Assembly: GCA_964468205.1 (NCBI GenBank)
Contig: CAYXVG010000140.1
Span: 1 to 7,323 of the forward strand
Direction: 5' to 3'
DNA from: CAWELS01 sp964468205
Lineage (GTDB): Bacteria; Acidobacteriota; Terriglobia; Bryobacterales; Bryobacteraceae
DNA: 7,323 bases
Below the pieces are notes generated by a model. It was not told where the DNA came from. It ran no database searches and worked only from the letters and a program-made list of their open reading frames with translations. The position numbers were made by a program, and so were the translations under genes. Positions 4,858 to 7,323 of the stretch are shown here, piece after piece (positions within the stretch are counted from its first letter, which is position 1; each line of letters begins with the position of its first letter).

Positions 4858-7070
4858 TCCCCCTGAGCCCTCACGAGATCGCCGTCTACTACCGAGCCAA
4901 GGCGCCCGACATCCCCCAGGCCAAGGGGCACAAGCAATGGCGGGGCCCCTGCCCACTTCATGGTGGTGAGCGCGACTCGTTCTCGATCAACGCTGAAACC
5001 GGACAGTGGAGCTGCTTCAGCGACTGCAATGCCGGCGGCGACGTCTTCGACTTCGAGAGGCGCCTCACTAGCGCCGATTTCAAGACGGCCCGCCGGGAAG
5101 TCTACCGCATCGTCGGGCGGCCGGAGGAACGCACGAACGGCCACCAGAGGCGAGCCTCCAAACGTCGCACAATTGAGAAAAGCTACGACTACGAGGACGA
5201 GAGCGGCAACCTGCTCTTCCAGGCCGTGCGCTTCCGGCCGAAGGGCTTCAGCCAGCGGCAGCCGGACGGCAAGGGCGGTTGGACGTGGAACCTCGACGGC
5301 GTTCGGCTGGTCCCCTATCGACTCCCACAACTGATTGCCGCGGAGAAAGTCCTCGTCGTCGAGGGCGAGAAAGATGTTCACTCCGTCGAGCGACTCAGCT
5401 TCACCGCAACGTGCAATCCAATGGGTGCCGGGAAATGGAGAGACAGCTACTCGGATCTACTCGTTGGCAAGACTGTGGCGATCCTTCCTGACAACGACGA
5501 GCCCGGCGAGAAGCACGCCCAGCAAATTGCTGCCAGCCTCCACGGCAAAGCGAAGGCCGTGCGAATCGTCAATGTCCCCACCGGGAAAGACATTTCGGAC
5601 TGGATTGCCGCCGGCGCCACAGCGGACGACATCAAGGCGGCGATCACCGCGGCCGAGGACTGGGAGCCTGAACCAGGGAGCGAAGCGTCTCCCGCTGCGT
5701 CCAACGCCCCACCGCTCCTCCAATACCCACTCACCGACTCCGGTAACGCCGAACGGCTGATTGCCCTCCACGGCGACGAAATCCGCTACTGCGTCGAGAT
5801 GCGGAAGTGGCTGGTGTGGGACGGCCGGCGGTGGGCCGTGGATGACATGGAGCGGATACGCCAACTCGTTGTCCGGACATCCAGAGCCCTCTACACGGAG
5901 TCGGCCGGAATCGACGACACCGTGTTCCGTGAGGCAGTTGAGAAACACGCTCTGAAGTCCGAGAACGCACAGGCTGTGACGAACACGTTGGCACAGGCGA
6001 AACTCCCTGGTGTGTGCGTTCGCGCATCGGAACTTGATTCTAGCCGGTGGCTGCTGAACGTCCGAAACGGAACCATCGACCTGAAGACCGGAGAACTCCG
6101 CGAACATCGCCCGGGCGACCTCATTACCAAACTGGCACCGGTCGATTTCGATCCGGATGCTACATGCGACAGGTTCCTCTCCTTCATTCGCGAAATCCTC
6201 GACGGGCGAGAAGACCTCATGGAGTACGTCCAACGGGCCTTTGGGTATGCCCTAACGGGCATCGTCAGTGAGAAAGCTCTTTTCGCTTTCTTCGGCTCGG
6301 GTAACAACGGCAAGACAACTTTGCTGGAGATCGTCCGCTACATCGTCGGGGAATACGGCAGTCAGGTGCTCATCGATACCCTGATGACGAAGCGCCACGA
6401 GACGAGCAACGCAAGCCTGGCGGACCTGGCAGACCTCCGCGACGCCCGCCTCGTGACAACCTCCGAGGTTGAGGAAGGCCAGCGCCTCGCAGAAGGCAAG
6501 GTGAAGTACCTCACCGGCATGGGCGAGATCAAAACCTGCCGGAAGTACGAGAATCACATCAGCTTCCAGCCCACTCACACGATCTTCATGGACGCGAACC
6601 ACCGTCCGGGTGTGCGCGGAACGGACAAAGCTATCTGGGCGCGGCTGAAGCCTATTCCCTTCACCGTCGCCATTCCTGAAGAGAAGCAAGACAAGGCGCT
6701 CATGGAGAAGCTGAAGGCCGAAGCCCCGGGCATCCTGAGTTGGCTCGTCTACGGCTGCCTCGATTGGCAGAAAGAGGGTCTGGGAGACCCACCGGAGATT
6801 CAGGATGAGGTTGCCGAGTGGAAAACCGAGTGTGACCCCCTCGCCGATTTCCTCGACGACTGTTGCGTTCTAACCCCGGCCGCGGCAACGCCCTCGACGA
6901 AGCTCTGGGCAGCGTACCTAAAGTGGGGCGAGGAGCAGGGGGAGAAGCACCTCATCGGACGGAAGAAGTTCGCTGACCGCCTTCTGGTGCTCGGCTGCGA
7001 ACCGGATCGCAACAACGCTCTCGGTCGGTACTGGAAAGGGATCGGACTTCGTGCGGAGGTCCCAGCATGA
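4854..7070 (+). CDS. P4-type primase-helicase (CHC2 zinc finger, TOPRIM, SF3 helicase)
   Basis: This 738-aa replication protein makes RNA primers and unwinds DNA for a phage-, satellite- or plasmid-like element; phage P4 alpha (about 777 aa) is the model. The zinc finger lies at 33-58: CPLH (Cys33, His36), then WSCFSDCN (Cys54, Cys58), followed by GGDVFDF as in DnaG. The TOPRIM domain follows, with VLVVEGEKD (166-174, Glu170) and LPDND (211-215, Asp213 and Asp215). GKDISDW is at 244-250. The P4/D5-type helicase region begins near 297 (WLVWDG) and includes NVRNGTIDL (402-410). Walker A is GSGNNGKTT (481-489), the acidic Walker B-like segment is VTTSEVEEG (534-542), and the sensor asparagine is in MDANHRP (579-585). 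An arginine-finger-type segment is IWARLKPIPF (594-603). Residues about 660-733 form a C-terminal helical domain, probably origin binding. All core motifs look intact. The gene is coupled by ATGA to its upstream neighbour, and its stop lies within the TGACGC repeat. Confidence 0.93.
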   Translation: MIPLSPHEIAVYYRAKAPDIPQAKGHKQWRGPCPLHGGERDSFSINAETGQWSCFSDCNAGGDVFDFERRLTSADFKTARREVYRIVGRPEERTNGHQRRASKRRTIEKSYDYEDESGNLLFQAVRFRPKGFSQRQPDGKGGWTWNLDGVRLVPYRLPQLIAAEKVLVVEGEKDVHSVERLSFTATCNPMGAGKWRDSYSDLLVGKTVAILPDNDEPGEKHAQQIAASLHGKAKAVRIVNVPTGKDISDWIAAGATADDIKAAITAAEDWEPEPGSEASPAASNAPPLLQYPLTDSGNAERLIALHGDEIRYCVEMRKWLVWDGRRWAVDDMERIRQLVVRTSRALYTESAGIDDTVFREAVEKHALKSENAQAVTNTLAQAKLPGVCVRASELDSSRWLLNVRNGTIDLKTGELREHRPGDLITKLAPVDFDPDATCDRFLSFIREILDGREDLMEYVQRAFGYALTGIVSEKALFAFFGSGNNGKTTLLEIVRYIVGEYGSQVLIDTLMTKRHETSNASLADLADLRDARLVTTSEVEEGQRLAEGKVKYLTGMGEIKTCRKYENHISFQPTHTIFMDANHRPGVRGTDKAIWARLKPIPFTVAIPEEKQDKALMEKLKAEAPGILSWLVYGCLDWQKEGLGDPPEIQDEVAEWKTECDPLADFLDDCCVLTPAAATPSTKLWAAYLKWGEEQGEKHLIGRKKFADRLLVLGCEPDRNNALGRYWKGIGLRAEVPA
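7055..7060 (+). promoter_or_regulatory. Shine-Dalgarno site inside the primase 3' end
   Basis: GGAGGT ends 6 bases before an ATG at 7067 that overlaps the primase TGA as ATGA. This matches the coupling seen at the two upstream gene junctions. It suggests that translation may continue into the frame running through the inverted repeat, but the GGAGGT also encodes ordinary primase residues, so it may be coincidental. Confidence 0.45.
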
Positions 7071-7173
7071 CGCATGACGCCAAAGTGACGCAAAAAAGGA
7101 GAAAGCATACCCCCCCCTGCTCTTATAGAGGGAGGTTTACCAAAACCGCGGCATGGATGCGTCATGCGTCATG
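7066..7173. repeat. TGACGC iterons in a 15-bp inverted repeat: candidate replication origin
   Basis: CATGACGCATGACGC (7066-7080) is exactly mirrored as GCGTCATGCGTCATG (7159-7173), with 78 bases between the arms. Each arm is itself a tandem 7-bp repeat. A further GTGACGC lies at 7085-7091, placing a TGACGC core 11 bases, about one helical turn, from the second left copy. The interval contains an A6 tract (7092-7097), a C8 tract (7110-7117) and a small hairpin (7116-7135, CTCT/AGAG core). Repeated short sites, inverted arms and an A-rich stretch right after a P4-type primase-helicase resemble an initiator-bound origin or copy-control site. P4 alpha is known to bind iterons through its C-terminal domain. 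The origin function is inferred. Confidence 0.6.
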
Positions 7174-7201
7174 GTTCCGACACCAGCGTTTCGGAGACGG
7201 T

Positions 7202-7323
7202 ATGTCATTGAATCCCAGAGGCTTACGGTTTCTCGTTTTCGTTTCAAACGGGGAAACGGTGATTGAAGCGGCGATATCACCGAAACGTTTTTTCACGAAA
7301 TCAACCGGTTGGGAGCGAACACT
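7202..7323 (+). CDS. possible downstream gene, 5' part only
   Basis: A frame beginning MSLNPRGLRFLVFVSNGET runs open to the window edge (40 residues). GGAG (7193-7196) ends 5 bases before the ATG at 7202. The same frame is open back to an ATG at 7067, which has a strong ribosome site and an ATGA overlap with the primase, so the gene could be 45 codons longer at its start and read through the inverted repeat. I recognise no family. Several inverted repeats in the same bases (CGGTGAT/ATCACCG at 7257-7263 and 7276-7282; GTTTC/GAAAC at 7241-7245 and 7252-7256) could instead mean that this is non-coding. Confidence 0.35.
   Translation, partial: MSLNPRGLRFLVFVSNGETVIEAAISPKRFFTKSTGWERT
7241..7311. 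repeat. cluster of short inverted repeats after the iteron region
   Basis: GTTTC (7241-7245) pairs with GAAAC (7252-7256). CGGTGAT (7257-7263) pairs with ATCACCG (7276-7282). AAACGTTT (7283-7290) and CAACCGGTTG (7302-7311) are perfect palindromes. CCGAAACG (7280-7287) also mirrors CGTTTCGG at 7187-7194. The density suggests protein-binding or structured DNA beyond the iterons, but each element alone is short enough to occur by chance. Confidence 0.35.

Noticed and set aside
4536..6233. Long minus-strand frames (4536-5381 and 5457-6233) opposite the primase operon
   Set aside because: They are opposite-strand shadows of GC-rich coding DNA. The plus strand there encodes clear HTH, zinc finger and TOPRIM motifs.
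1..7323. CRISPR array, rRNA or insertion sequence
   Set aside because: No regularly spaced repeat units, no rRNA-like stretch and no transposase motifs are present on either strand.

Overview
The window looks like accessory DNA from an acidobacterium. The main taxonomic clue is the exported protein on the minus strand at 202-2295. It ends in the repetitive C-terminal module known from Solibacter-type Acidobacteria (TIGR03437 family), and that module appears to be present twice. GC-rich coding with strong third-position GC and good Shine-Dalgarno sites fit a Gram-negative, moderately GC-rich host. No sequence search was possible, so the taxonomy is an inference from one protein family.

Layout. 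Positions 1-201 hold at most the tail of an unrecognised gene. The large secreted protein follows on the minus strand, with a near-consensus sigma-70-type promoter at 2322-2350. Two more minus-strand genes of unknown function come next: 227 aa with a very acidic tail, then about 59 aa. A divergent control region at about 3402-3563 separates them from a plus-strand gene encoding a 229-aa protein with a four-cysteine zinc ribbon. A 200-base non-coding stretch (4254-4453) carries hairpins and ACCGGT-type palindromes.

The right-hand part is a compact replication module of a mobile element. It holds an AlpA/excisionase-like helix-turn-helix gene (4454-4696), a 54-aa unknown gene (4693-4857) and a 738-aa P4-type primase-helicase (4854-7070). 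The three are joined by ATGA stop/start overlaps, so they are very probably one translationally coupled operon. The primase-helicase has a CHC2-like zinc finger, a TOPRIM domain, an SF3 helicase domain and a C-terminal tail. Its stop codon lies inside a perfect 15-bp inverted repeat made of tandem TGACGC units (7066-7080 and 7159-7173). This is a plausible origin or initiator-binding site. A further reading frame continues from there off the right edge.

How it fits together. The right half reads as the regulation and replication segment of a satellite-like or integrative element (P4/PICI-like gene order: small DNA-binding regulator, then primase-helicase). The left-most secreted protein looks like host chromosome, so an element boundary may lie somewhere between about 2350 and 3560. 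No integrase, transposase, capsid gene, CRISPR array or intact RNA gene is visible.
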